From contig DEIA01000002.1 in the NCBI GenBank assembly GCA_002352225.1, positions 1 to 49,470 on the forward strand: a stretch of DNA of 49,470 nucleotides, read 5' to 3'. The position numbers and the translations under genes were made by a program. The stretch is from Flammeovirgaceae bacterium UBA2786 (lineage in GTDB: Bacteria > Bacteroidota > Bacteroidia > Cytophagales > Cyclobacteriaceae). Below, piece after piece: positions 24,074-32,263 of the stretch. Positions within the stretch are counted from its first letter, which is position 1. Each line of letters opens with the position of its first letter. The notes below the pieces were generated by a model that was given only the letters and a program-made list of their open reading frames with translations, had not been told where the DNA came from and did not search any database.

Positions 24074-24313
24074 TTATTTTTTTCTGGAAAGCTTTTTGCT
24101 TTTTGACTTAACCTCTTCCCAGGATTTTAAATTAGCAAGGTCTGCTCCAACTTCAGAGGCTCTGCGGCTTAGTTCATTTACAAACCCATCGGTCCACACA
24201 TTAGCATCTTCTTCAATCTCCTTTTCAACAATCGTATAGATGGCTTTTACCTTCCGGCTATCGGCATTCCGGATGTAATCAAAAAGTTTTCGTTTTATTT
24301 CAACAGAACTCAT
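24074..24313 (-). CDS. Antitoxin-like protein of a type II toxin-antitoxin pair
   Basis: 79 residues, small, charged, with a C-terminus very rich in Lys/Ser. 'MSSVEIKRKLFDYIRNADSR' resembles the start of short addiction-module antitoxins that accompany ParE/RelE toxins in Bacteroidota. No ribbon-helix-helix or other clear DNA-binding motif was recognised, so the call rests mainly on the frameshifted ParE-like toxin starting 3 bp downstream. With the toxin broken, this may be a relic or may act against related toxins elsewhere. Confidence 0.7.
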   Translation of the reverse strand: MSSVEIKRKLFDYIRNADSRKVKAIYTIVEKEIEEDANVWTDGFVNELSRRASEVGADLANLKSWEEVKSKSKKLSRKK

Positions 24314-24331
24314 TGCTTAAAATTACAAAAA

Positions 24332-25498
24332 CTATTTTGGTTCCCTTCTGCTTCCCCCATAAAGTTCATACTCCAACAACCTGCAATCAATTTTACTTGT
24401 ATAGAATTCGATTCTTCGACTAGCCTTTAAGCCGATTTTCTTAGCGAGATCGAGGTTGCCTGTAAAAATGTAGCCATAATACCCCTGGCATTTCTTTTTT
24501 AAGAAATCGCCCATGCGGGCATACGTTTCTTCTAAGGCTGAAACTTCGCCAAGGCGTTCGCCATATTCGGGATTGAAGTAAACCACACCACCTGTTTCAG
24601 GTACAGGCGTTTCTTCAAAGTCGCACTTCGTAAATTCTATTACCGATTCCACTCCGGCAATACCGGCATTTACTTTCGAAATTTTTATGGCATCCTCACT
24701 AATATCGGTAGCGATGATGCGCAAGCCAGACACATCAATAATTTGTTCTTGTAGTTTTTTCAATTCGGTCGAGTAAAAAGAAGCATCGTAACCGGTTACG
24801 TGCATAAATGAATAATTCTTCCGGTATAAACCCGGCCTGCGGTTAGTAGCCATCATGGCGGCTTCAATGGCTACTGTACCCGATCCACACATAGGGTTAA
24901 CAAATGGTGATTTGCGATCCCACTTTGTAGCCATAACGGTAGAGGCAGCAAGCGCTTCAAGCATGGGCGCCTTGCCGGGAATTTTGCGATAGCCATGTTT
25001 AGCCAGTGTTTCTCCGGATGTATCAAGAAAAATTTCAGCGCGTTCTTCTTTCCAATATAAATGAAATACTGCTCCGGAAAGTTCTGAACCAGAGTCGGGT
25101 CGCTTCATAGTTTCCCTGCGCATGCGGTCGGCAATGGCGTCTTTCACCTTTACGTTTACAAACATATCGTTGTTAACGGTAAAGTGTGTGGCGTTACTGG
25201 TTACTGAGAAATAGCCTTCGGGTGTTAGCAGGTTTTCCCACGGGTAGCGGATCAGTTCGTCATATAAATTATCGGGGCCGTTGCAATAGAATTCTTTAAG
25301 GGAGTACAACACCTGACTGGCGCAGCGAAGATTTAAATTAAGCTTTATACAGTCGTTAACGGTACCTTTTATTTCCACACCAGTAATAAAAGTACGTTCG
25401 GGAGTAAAGCCCAACGCTATAACTTCCTGTTCTAAGTAAGGAGCAAGCCGTTTGCTGCAGGTGATAATGATTTTGGAGGAAGAAGAAAAGGAGAACAT
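24332..25498 (-). CDS. THUMP-domain 23S rRNA (guanine-N2) methyltransferase, RlmL-like
   Basis: 388 residues from the ATG at 25498 (MFSFSSSSKII); an in-frame ATG at 25519 would add seven codons. The N-terminal ferredoxin-like/THUMP part (about 1-150) contains 'LNLRCASQVLYSL'. The Rossmann methyltransferase part has the SAM loop 'PMCGSGTVAIEAA' and 'RIIATDISEDAIKISKVNAG'. The catalytic motif is NPEYGERLG; the common form is NPPYGER, and the Glu variant is familiar to me from Bacteroidota homologues. E. coli RlmL methylates G2445. The C-terminal RlmK-type domain of the E. coli fusion is absent. Only 18 bp separate it from the downstream antitoxin start, so the group may be one transcript. Confidence 0.88.
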   Translation of the reverse strand: MFSFSSSSKIIITCSKRLAPYLEQEVIALGFTPERTFITGVEIKGTVNDCIKLNLNLRCASQVLYSLKEFYCNGPDNLYDELIRYPWENLLTPEGYFSVTSNATHFTVNNDMFVNVKVKDAIADRMRRETMKRPDSGSELSGAVFHLYWKEERAEIFLDTSGETLAKHGYRKIPGKAPMLEALAASTVMATKWDRKSPFVNPMCGSGTVAIEAAMMATNRRPGLYRKNYSFMHVTGYDASFYSTELKKLQEQIIDVSGLRIIATDISEDAIKISKVNAGIAGVESVIEFTKCDFEETPVPETGGVVYFNPEYGERLGEVSALEETYARMGDFLKKKCQGYYGYIFTGNLDLAKKIGLKASRRIEFYTSKIDCRLLEYELYGGSRREPK

Positions 25499-25778
25499 GA
25501 CGCAATATACACCAAACAAACCCAGGGTGAGTTAGTGTTATAAAGGAAGAAGTAGAGCCAATGACGTCAGACAAATGGGGGAACTACTGCTTATGGCCGA
25601 TTGCCTACTGCCTGCTTCTCTAAAAAATCGGCAGTAATTTCTAATGAACGTAAGATCGGATTAACCAAACGATTAATAAGCTTTAGAAGCCATTGCTATT
25701 TACAACCGGCTGTGGTATTTTGCGTAAGGGATTACAGCAGAAACATCCATCAGGGTGAAACCTTAAAATCGAAATAAA

Positions 25779-26309
25779 ATGGAAACGCTTTTACAGCCTC
25801 CCCGCACGTTAATGGAAGTATTTGATATGCTGCCCGAAGGCACGCATGCTGAATTGATCGATAATCGTTTATATATGTCTCCGGCACCAACTTCATTTCA
25901 TCAAAAGATTTTGTTTGCAATAGCTAAAACGCTGGCTGGACATGTTGAGGGCAGGCATAATGGAGAAGTAATAATTGCCCCGTTTGATGTTAAATTAGAC
26001 AAATCGCGAAATGCGGTACAACCCGATATTACCGTTATTTTAAAATCCAATCCCAATCAAATTGTGGAAGGACGTTATTCGGGTGTGCCCGATCTGGTTG
26101 TGGAAATTTTATCGCCAGGAAACAAAGATCATGATTTGATTGTCAAAAAAGACTTGTACGAAAAATTCGGGGTGCAGGAATATTGGATTGTTGACCCAGA
26201 AACAAAGTTAGCAATGGGCTTTTCGTTGCAGGAAAAACAGTACCGCAAAATTGGCGAAGCAATTGGAAGTATTTATTCTCCCTTGCTTCAGGCCGGCTTT
26301 GAATTTTGA
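25779..26309 (+). CDS. Uma2 family (DUF820) PD-(D/E)XK-like protein
   Basis: 176 residues. Uma2 signature: 'PEGTHAELIDNRLYMSPAPT', 'AVQPDITVIL', 'GVPDLVVEILSPGNKDHDL', then 'KKDLYEKFGVQEYWIVDPE'. The D...ExL pattern in the middle (PDLVVEIL) matches the restriction-endonuclease-like active site. The family is common in cyanobacteria and also scattered in Bacteroidota; its role is not firmly known. Convergent with proC, 2 bp between stops. The 280 bp upstream up to the methyltransferase start contain only weak, partly repeated sequence (a GCCTACTGC half-palindrome near 25604). Confidence 0.88.
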   Translation: METLLQPPRTLMEVFDMLPEGTHAELIDNRLYMSPAPTSFHQKILFAIAKTLAGHVEGRHNGEVIIAPFDVKLDKSRNAVQPDITVILKSNPNQIVEGRYSGVPDLVVEILSPGNKDHDLIVKKDLYEKFGVQEYWIVDPETKLAMGFSLQEKQYRKIGEAIGSIYSPLLQAGFEF

Positions 26310-26311
26310 TT

Positions 26312-27109
26312 TTAAGACCCAATCTTATTATACGATGCCCCAATGCCCCGTATAAGCGAAGAGCTGAACCCCCGGTGTTCCATTTCATTTAAGCCCACAA
26401 TCGTGCAACCCTTTGGTGTGGTTACTTTATCAATTTCTTCTTCGGGGTGGCGATTACCCTTCAGCAATAATTCGGCAGCTCCTTTAACGGTTTGTGCCGC
26501 AATCAGACTGGCGGTTTTAGCATCAAAACCAATCTCGATACCTCCTTGTGTGGCCGCGCGAATAAAACGCAAGGCATAGGCAATGCCACACGCTCCCAAC
26601 ACGGTTGCCGCATCCATCAGTTTTTCATCAATGGAAATGCTAATGCCAAGCTGGTTGAACAAATCGGTTACATAATTTACCTGCGCATTACTGGCATTAA
26701 CCGAACACAAGCACGTAACCGATTCCTGAATAGCAATAGCTGTGTTAGGCATAGCCCGAAAAACAGGCACATCATGAGTTAAAATAGCGGACAGATCTTT
26801 TAGAAAAACGCCTGTAACCACACTAATCACTACATGTTTTTTCGCATCAAATGAATTCTTCAAACCCTCCAGCACTTCTTTAACATTGTAAGGCTTTAAG
26901 GCTACAATAATAACATCACTGGTTTCAATGGCTTGTTTATTATTGTCGGTTACCGATACACCAACATCTTTAAGCTGTTGTAAGCGCGCAATATTTCTAC
27001 GGGTAATGGTTATTTGTTGCGGAGTAGCGAACCCACTCTTTAATAAACCTTCGGCAATAGCCGTACCCAGATTACCACCGCCTATTATGGCTATTCTTTG
27101 ACCAGTCAT
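26312..27109 (-). CDS. proC: Pyrroline-5-carboxylate reductase
   Basis: 265 residues, the last step of proline synthesis: reduces 1-pyrroline-5-carboxylate with NAD(P)H. The N-terminal Rossmann loop is 'RIAIIGGGNLGTAIAEGLLK' (GGGNLG at residues 10-15). 'VIIVALKPYNVKEVL' is the usual post-strand motif, 'VFRAMPNTAIAIQESVTCL' the conserved RxMPN motif, and 'TTPKGCTIVGLNEME' near the C-terminus matches the substrate-binding TSPGGTT-like motif in a PKG form. Monocistronic. Confidence 0.93.
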   Translation of the reverse strand: MTGQRIAIIGGGNLGTAIAEGLLKSGFATPQQITITRRNIARLQQLKDVGVSVTDNNKQAIETSDVIIVALKPYNVKEVLEGLKNSFDAKKHVVISVVTGVFLKDLSAILTHDVPVFRAMPNTAIAIQESVTCLCSVNASNAQVNYVTDLFNQLGISISIDEKLMDAATVLGACGIAYALRFIRAATQGGIEIGFDAKTASLIAAQTVKGAAELLLKGNRHPEEEIDKVTTPKGCTIVGLNEMEHRGFSSSLIRGIGASYNKIGS

Positions 27110-27323
27110 ACAATGCTTTTAGTTCCTCAAGGTACTTAGGTTTTTTTCAAATGCGATCAGCTGTTTAATTTTTATGCGGCTAAACCGATTGCATTGATGA
27201 TTTAGGCAGATACTCAATTACTTTTACCGTTGATAACCTGAATTTAATAGCCCACATAGTTTTTATACACCTGGCTTTCCTTTTTTATAATTTTCAATCT
27301 TGAGTACTAAACTTTATTGAATT

Positions 27324-28964
27324 GTGAAGCGAAGAGATTTTGTACAACTTTCGGGGCTAGGCCTGGGCGGGTTAATGTTACCAACCAGTTTGTTTGGCAA
27401 TCCGGTTTCTGTTGAAGCGTTATTAGAAGTTCCATTAACTGTTGCTCAGAAAAAATCGTTAGCCGATGTAGCATTAAATACAGCAAAAGCAGGAAGTGCT
27501 ACTTATGCCGATGTGCGCATTGGGCGCTACCTGAATCAATTTATAAGCACACGAGAAAAGCGGGTGCAGGGTATAACCAACACCGAATCGTTTGGGGTAG
27601 GTATTCGTGTAATTGCTAAAGGAACCTGGGGCTTTGCCGCTACAAATGATGTTACGGCCGATGGTATAAAGAAAGCCACCGAAAGAGCATTGGCCATCGC
27701 GAAAGCAAATTCAAAATTTCAAAAAGAGCCTGTTAAGCTGGCCGCAGTACCTGCCTATGGCGAGGTAGTATGGAATACCCCGATTGTAAAGAATGCATTT
27801 GAGATTCCGGTTTCCGAAAAAGCAGATTTGCTGCTGGCTGCCAATGCAGCTGCGCTTCAGAACGGGGCAACGTTTGTAAACTCAAATCTGTTTCAGGTTA
27901 ACGAACAAAAATACTTTGCATCAACCGATGGTTCATATATCGATCAGGACATCCATCGCATCTGGCCAACGTTTACGGTTTCGGTAACCGACAGGGCCAG
28001 TGGTAAGTTCAAATCGCGCGATGCGATGAGTGCCCCTATGGGAATGGGTTATGAGTACATGATTCCTAAGGCAGAAGACAAACTGCAAACTCCTATGGGT
28101 ATGGTGTTGTATCGTAATAGTTATGATATGGTGGAAGATGCAGCCACCGCAGCACGGCAAGCCAAAGAAATGATTTCGGCTAAATCGGTAGAGCCCGGTA
28201 AATATGATCTTGTACTAGAACCTAATCATTTAGGGCTAACTATTCACGAATCGGTAGGCCACCCGCTGGAGCTGGATCGTATTTTAGGATACGAAGCCAA
28301 CTATGCCGGTACCAGTTTTGCTTCTATAGAAAAACTCAAGTCAGGTAATTTCAATTACGGAAGTAAACAGGTAAACATCTTTGCCGATAAAACTCAACCC
28401 GGTTCTTTAGGGGCGGTTGGCTATGATGATGAAGGCGTAAAATGTAAGCGCTGGGATTTAATTAAAGACGGAGTTCTGGTAAACTTCCAGGCCATTCGCG
28501 ATCAGGTGCACATGTTAGGTCAAAACGAATCGCACGGTTGTTGCTATGCACAAGGATGGAGCGATGTGCAATTTCAACGAATGCCAAATGTTTCATTAGC
28601 CCCGGGCAAAGAACCGTATAGTGCCGCGCAGATGATAAAAGATGTAGAGAAAGGAATTTACATAGCGGGCAGAGGTTCATATTCCATCGACCAGCAACGC
28701 TACAACTTTCAGTTTGGGGGTACCGTGTTTTACGAAATCAAGAACGGACAAATTGCCGGCATGCTTAACGATGTGGCCTATCAATCCAATACACAGGAGT
28801 TCTGGAATAGCTGTGTAAAAATCTGCGATGAAAAAGATTACCGCATGTTTGGTTCCTTCTTCGATGGCAAAGGCCAGCCTTCGCAGGTAAGCGCAGTATC
28901 GCACGGAAGTTCAACTTCGCGATTTAATGGCGTTAATGTGATTAACACAGGAAGAACAATTTAA
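27324..28964 (+). CDS. TldD-family metalloprotease with Tat-type leader (TldD1)
   Basis: 546 residues starting with GTG. The leader 'MKRRDFVQLSGLGLGGLMLP' has a twin-arginine (RRDF) and a mildly hydrophobic stretch, indicating Tat export. The TldD N-domain includes 'ADVRIGRYLNQF'. The zinc motif HESVGH begins at residue 308 ('TIHESVGHPLELDRILGYE'), matching the HExxxH of E. coli TldD. A conserved Cys in 'EFWNSC' near the C-terminus is a candidate third metal ligand (inference from the H,H,C site of TldD). TldD acts with TldE as a heterodimer that degrades unfolded peptides. First gene of a three-gene operon (35 bp to the next). Confidence 0.88.
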   Translation: MKRRDFVQLSGLGLGGLMLPTSLFGNPVSVEALLEVPLTVAQKKSLADVALNTAKAGSATYADVRIGRYLNQFISTREKRVQGITNTESFGVGIRVIAKGTWGFAATNDVTADGIKKATERALAIAKANSKFQKEPVKLAAVPAYGEVVWNTPIVKNAFEIPVSEKADLLLAANAAALQNGATFVNSNLFQVNEQKYFASTDGSYIDQDIHRIWPTFTVSVTDRASGKFKSRDAMSAPMGMGYEYMIPKAEDKLQTPMGMVLYRNSYDMVEDAATAARQAKEMISAKSVEPGKYDLVLEPNHLGLTIHESVGHPLELDRILGYEANYAGTSFASIEKLKSGNFNYGSKQVNIFADKTQPGSLGAVGYDDEGVKCKRWDLIKDGVLVNFQAIRDQVHMLGQNESHGCCYAQGWSDVQFQRMPNVSLAPGKEPYSAAQMIKDVEKGIYIAGRGSYSIDQQRYNFQFGGTVFYEIKNGQIAGMLNDVAYQSNTQEFWNSCVKICDEKDYRMFGSFFDGKGQPSQVSAVSHGSSTSRFNGVNVINTGRTI

Positions 28965-28999
28965 TTCATAATTCCGGATTCAAAATTGAAAATTAGCTT

Positions 29000-30640
29000 A
29001 TGAAGAGACGAGATTTTATTCAAAAAGCCGGGTTAAGTGCAGGCGCTATGATGTTGCCGTTTACGGGCTTTGGCCGCGAGGTGGACATTGCCGAGTTGCT
29101 AACACCCATTTTTGATGTGCAACAGAAAAAGCAACTGGCCGATGTAGCGTTAAACACCGCTAAATCATTAGGCGCAAGCTATGCAGATGTACGCATAGGC
29201 AGATACCTGAATCAATTTGTAACTACACGCGAAAGACGGGTGCAGGGTGTAGCCAATACCGAATCGTTTGGTGTAGGTGTGCGTGTAATTGCAAATGGTA
29301 CTTGGGGCTTTGGTGCAACCAATGTAGTTACTACAGAAGGCATAAAGAAAGCAACAGAAAAAGCAGTTGCAATTGCGAAAGCCAATTCAAAATTTCAGAA
29401 AGAACCGGTAAAACTGGCTGCTAATCCTGCTTATGGAGAAGTAAGCTGGCGAACCCCTATTGTAAAAAACGCATTTGAAGTACCTGTAAAAGATAAGGTA
29501 GATCTGTTGCTGGCCGCCAACGCCAAGGCCATGGAAAAAGGAGCAAGCTTTGTTAACAGCCAGATGTTTTTAATTAATGAGCAAAAGTATTTTGCATCCA
29601 CCGAAGGTTCGTACATCGATCAGGATGTGTTCCGTATTCAACCGGGCTTCAATGTTTCGATGGTCGACAGACAATCAGGGTCATTTAAATCGCGCTCGGC
29701 TTTTAGCGCACCGGTTGGTATGGGCTACGAATACCTCGATGGAAAAGCAGAAGATAAAATCAAGGGTCCGGGAGGCATTATTCTGTATAACAAATCGTAC
29801 GATATAATAGAAGACGCTACTATGGCGGCCGAGCAGGCCAAAGAAATGATAGCAGCAAAATCGGTAGAAGCCGGTAAATACGATTTAGTACTGGAGCCTT
29901 CACACATGTGGCTCACCATTCACGAATCAGTAGGCCACCCTACCGAGTTAGATCGCGTGTTGGGTTATGAAGCCAACTATGCCGGAACCAGCTTCCTTAC
30001 GTTTGATAAATGGCAGTCGAAGAAATTCAAGTTTGGCAGCGACATTGTAAACTTTGTGGCCGACAAAACACAAGTGGGTTCGCTGGGCAATGTGGGTTAT
30101 GATGATGAAGGCGTAAAATGTAAAAAGTGGGATTTGATAAAGGATGGCGTTTTAGTGAACTACCAGGCCATTCGCGATCAGGTAAATATTCTGGGTCAGA
30201 AAGAATCGCATGGATGCTGTTATGCACAAAGCTGGAGCGATGTACAGTTTCAACGCATGCCAAACGTATCGTTGCAGCCCGGCAAGCAACAACTTACACC
30301 CGAGCAAATGATAAGTGGCGTTGATAAGGGAATTTACATTGTAAAAGACGGATCGTTCTCTATCGATCAGCAACGGTATAACTTCCAGTTTGGAGGGGTG
30401 CTCTTCTTCGAAATTAAAAACGGAAAGATTGCTGGCATGTTAAAAGATGTTGCATACCAGGCCAACACACAAGAATTCTGGAATTCGTGTGTAGCTATTT
30501 GCGATGAACGTGATTACCGGTTGAACGGAGCCTTTAGCGATGGAAAAGGACAACCGAGTCAATCCAATTCAGTATCGCACGGATCGGCCACAGCACGCTT
30601 TAACGGAGTGAATGTTATTAACACAGGCCGCACAATCTAA
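29000..30640 (+). CDS. TldD-family metalloprotease with Tat-type leader (TldD2)
   Basis: 546 residues, a close paralogue of the upstream gene with the same length and domain layout. Leader 'MKRRDFIQKAGLSAGAMMLP'. HESVGH from residue 308 ('HESVGHPTELDRVLGYEANY'). Other shared motifs are 'SHGCCYAQSWSDVQFQRMPN' and 'SIDQQRYNFQFGG'. It is followed 35 bp later by a TldE gene, so TldD2-TldE1 is a likely working pair. Two tandem TldD genes before one TldE is unusual. Divergence is spread along the gene, pointing to an old duplication rather than a recent one. Confidence 0.88.
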   Translation: MKRRDFIQKAGLSAGAMMLPFTGFGREVDIAELLTPIFDVQQKKQLADVALNTAKSLGASYADVRIGRYLNQFVTTRERRVQGVANTESFGVGVRVIANGTWGFGATNVVTTEGIKKATEKAVAIAKANSKFQKEPVKLAANPAYGEVSWRTPIVKNAFEVPVKDKVDLLLAANAKAMEKGASFVNSQMFLINEQKYFASTEGSYIDQDVFRIQPGFNVSMVDRQSGSFKSRSAFSAPVGMGYEYLDGKAEDKIKGPGGIILYNKSYDIIEDATMAAEQAKEMIAAKSVEAGKYDLVLEPSHMWLTIHESVGHPTELDRVLGYEANYAGTSFLTFDKWQSKKFKFGSDIVNFVADKTQVGSLGNVGYDDEGVKCKKWDLIKDGVLVNYQAIRDQVNILGQKESHGCCYAQSWSDVQFQRMPNVSLQPGKQQLTPEQMISGVDKGIYIVKDGSFSIDQQRYNFQFGGVLFFEIKNGKIAGMLKDVAYQANTQEFWNSCVAICDERDYRLNGAFSDGKGQPSQSNSVSHGSATARFNGVNVINTGRTI

Positions 30641-30675
30641 AAATTGAAATTCTAAAATTGTAAATCGAAAATAAT

Positions 30676-32052
30676 ATGGCAATACTTTCAAGAGAAGAAG
30701 CAAAGAAAATCCTGGACAAGGTAATTGGGTTTTCGAAAGCGGATGGCATAGAGGCAAGCCTCAATGGAAATGATGGCGGCAACATTCGCTATGCAAGAAA
30801 TAGCGTATCAACAGCAGGCGAAGACAGCAACGTAGGATTAGCCGTATCTGTTTATTTTGGTAAGAAATCCGGATCGGCTACCATCAATGAGTTTGATGAT
30901 GCATCATTGGAAAAAGTAGTAAGGCGTGCCGAAGAGCTTGCTAAACTGGCACCGGAGAATCCGGAGTTTATGGAACCACTGGGGTCGCAAACCTACGGAC
31001 CGGAATCAAAAACGTTTATTGAATCTACCGCGAAAATTACACCAGAGTATCGTGCACAGGCTGCAGCCGATAGCATTGGCCCCGCTACCAAAAAGGATAT
31101 AACAGCAGCAGGATACCTGGAAGATAGCCGTGGATTTAACGCCATGATGAACAGCAAAGGATTGTTTGCTTACAATCAGGCTACCGGTGTAAACTTTACG
31201 GTAACCATGCGCTCGAACGATGGTACCGGTTCGGGCTGGGTAGCACGCGATTTTAATGATGTAAGCAAACTTAATACAGCCGAAGCTTCACAGATTGCTA
31301 TTGAGAAAGCATTGCAATCGCGTAACGCAAAGGCAATTGAACCGGGTAAATACACCGTTATTCTTGAGCCCAATGCAGCAGCCGATTTAATCGGGCTGAT
31401 GTTTGGCGGGTTTAATGCACGCACAGCAGATGAAGGCCGCAGTTTTATGTCGAAGAAAGGTGGTGGCACTAAGTTGGGAGAGAAGATTGTAGACGAGCGC
31501 GTAAATATTTATACCGATCCGTGGAATGAAGATGTACCCGTAGCTCCCTGGGCCGGAGGCGGAGGTGGCGGTGGCTTCTTTGGTGGCGGTGGTGGTGGAG
31601 GCGGTGGCCTTGCCCGTAAAAAAATGGATTTGTTAAAGAATGGAGTTGTATCCAACCTGATTTACGACAGATACTGGGCACAACAAAAAGGAGCAGAGGC
31701 CAACTCATTTCCGGCTAACCGGATTATGGAAGGAGGAAGCGCTTCGATTGAAGATATGATTAAAGACACAAAGAAGGGCGTGTTGGTAACGCGCTTCTGG
31801 TACATACGCGCTGTTGACCCGCAAACCCTGTTGTACACAGGTCTTACCCGCGATGGAACTTTCTATATCGAGAACGGAAAGATTAAACATCCGATTAAAA
31901 ACTTCCGCTTTAACGAAAGTCCGATTATTATGCTGAACAACCTGGAAACGTTAGGTAAGCAGATGCGCGTAGGCGGATTTGGTGGAGGGTCACTGATTCC
32001 GGCTATGAAAGTCCGCGACTTTACATTCTCCAGTTTGTCGGATGCAGTGTAA
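30676..32052 (+). CDS. TldE/PmbA-family protein with glycine-rich insertion (TldE1)
   Basis: 458 residues, start ATG (MAILSREEAKKIL), no signal peptide or twin arginine. TldE-type fold: 'GGNIRYARNSVST' in the N-domain, 'PGKYTVILEPNAAADLIGLM' in place of the TldD zinc helix (no HExxxH, as expected for TldE), and 'NFRFNESPIIMLNNLE' towards the C-terminus. A run of about 20 mostly glycine residues occurs around residues 291-313 (GGGGGGGFFGGGGGGGGG) and is missing from the second TldE at 33903. It is the non-catalytic partner in E. coli. Last gene of the operon; a terminator follows. Confidence 0.87.
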   Translation: MAILSREEAKKILDKVIGFSKADGIEASLNGNDGGNIRYARNSVSTAGEDSNVGLAVSVYFGKKSGSATINEFDDASLEKVVRRAEELAKLAPENPEFMEPLGSQTYGPESKTFIESTAKITPEYRAQAAADSIGPATKKDITAAGYLEDSRGFNAMMNSKGLFAYNQATGVNFTVTMRSNDGTGSGWVARDFNDVSKLNTAEASQIAIEKALQSRNAKAIEPGKYTVILEPNAAADLIGLMFGGFNARTADEGRSFMSKKGGGTKLGEKIVDERVNIYTDPWNEDVPVAPWAGGGGGGGFFGGGGGGGGGLARKKMDLLKNGVVSNLIYDRYWAQQKGAEANSFPANRIMEGGSASIEDMIKDTKKGVLVTRFWYIRAVDPQTLLYTGLTRDGTFYIENGKIKHPIKNFRFNESPIIMLNNLETLGKQMRVGGFGGGSLIPAMKVRDFTFSSLSDAV

Positions 32053-32073
32053 GTGTAATGCATTTGAATAAGG

Positions 32074-32107
32074 AAATCCTGGCTGCAAAGTCAGGATTTT
32101 TCTTTTT
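32074..32107 (+). terminator. Terminator of the first tld operon
   Basis: An 8-bp stem AAATCCTG/CAGGATTT (32074-32081 with 32092-32099), then TTCTTTTTT. It separates the TldD1-TldD2-TldE1 transcript from the TldD3-TldE2 pair. Confidence 0.8.
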
Positions 32108-32263
32108 TGGGGGATATTGATTTAACCCAGATAGATAGAATTATTTTTTTCTCGTTCGATACCGGACAATTTATTTGAACCGATTATCAAAATCTGTTAT
32201 TTGGGGTAAACATTTTGAAGGAATGTTTCGTCATACCGTAGTGAATTAAAACCCAACACCACC

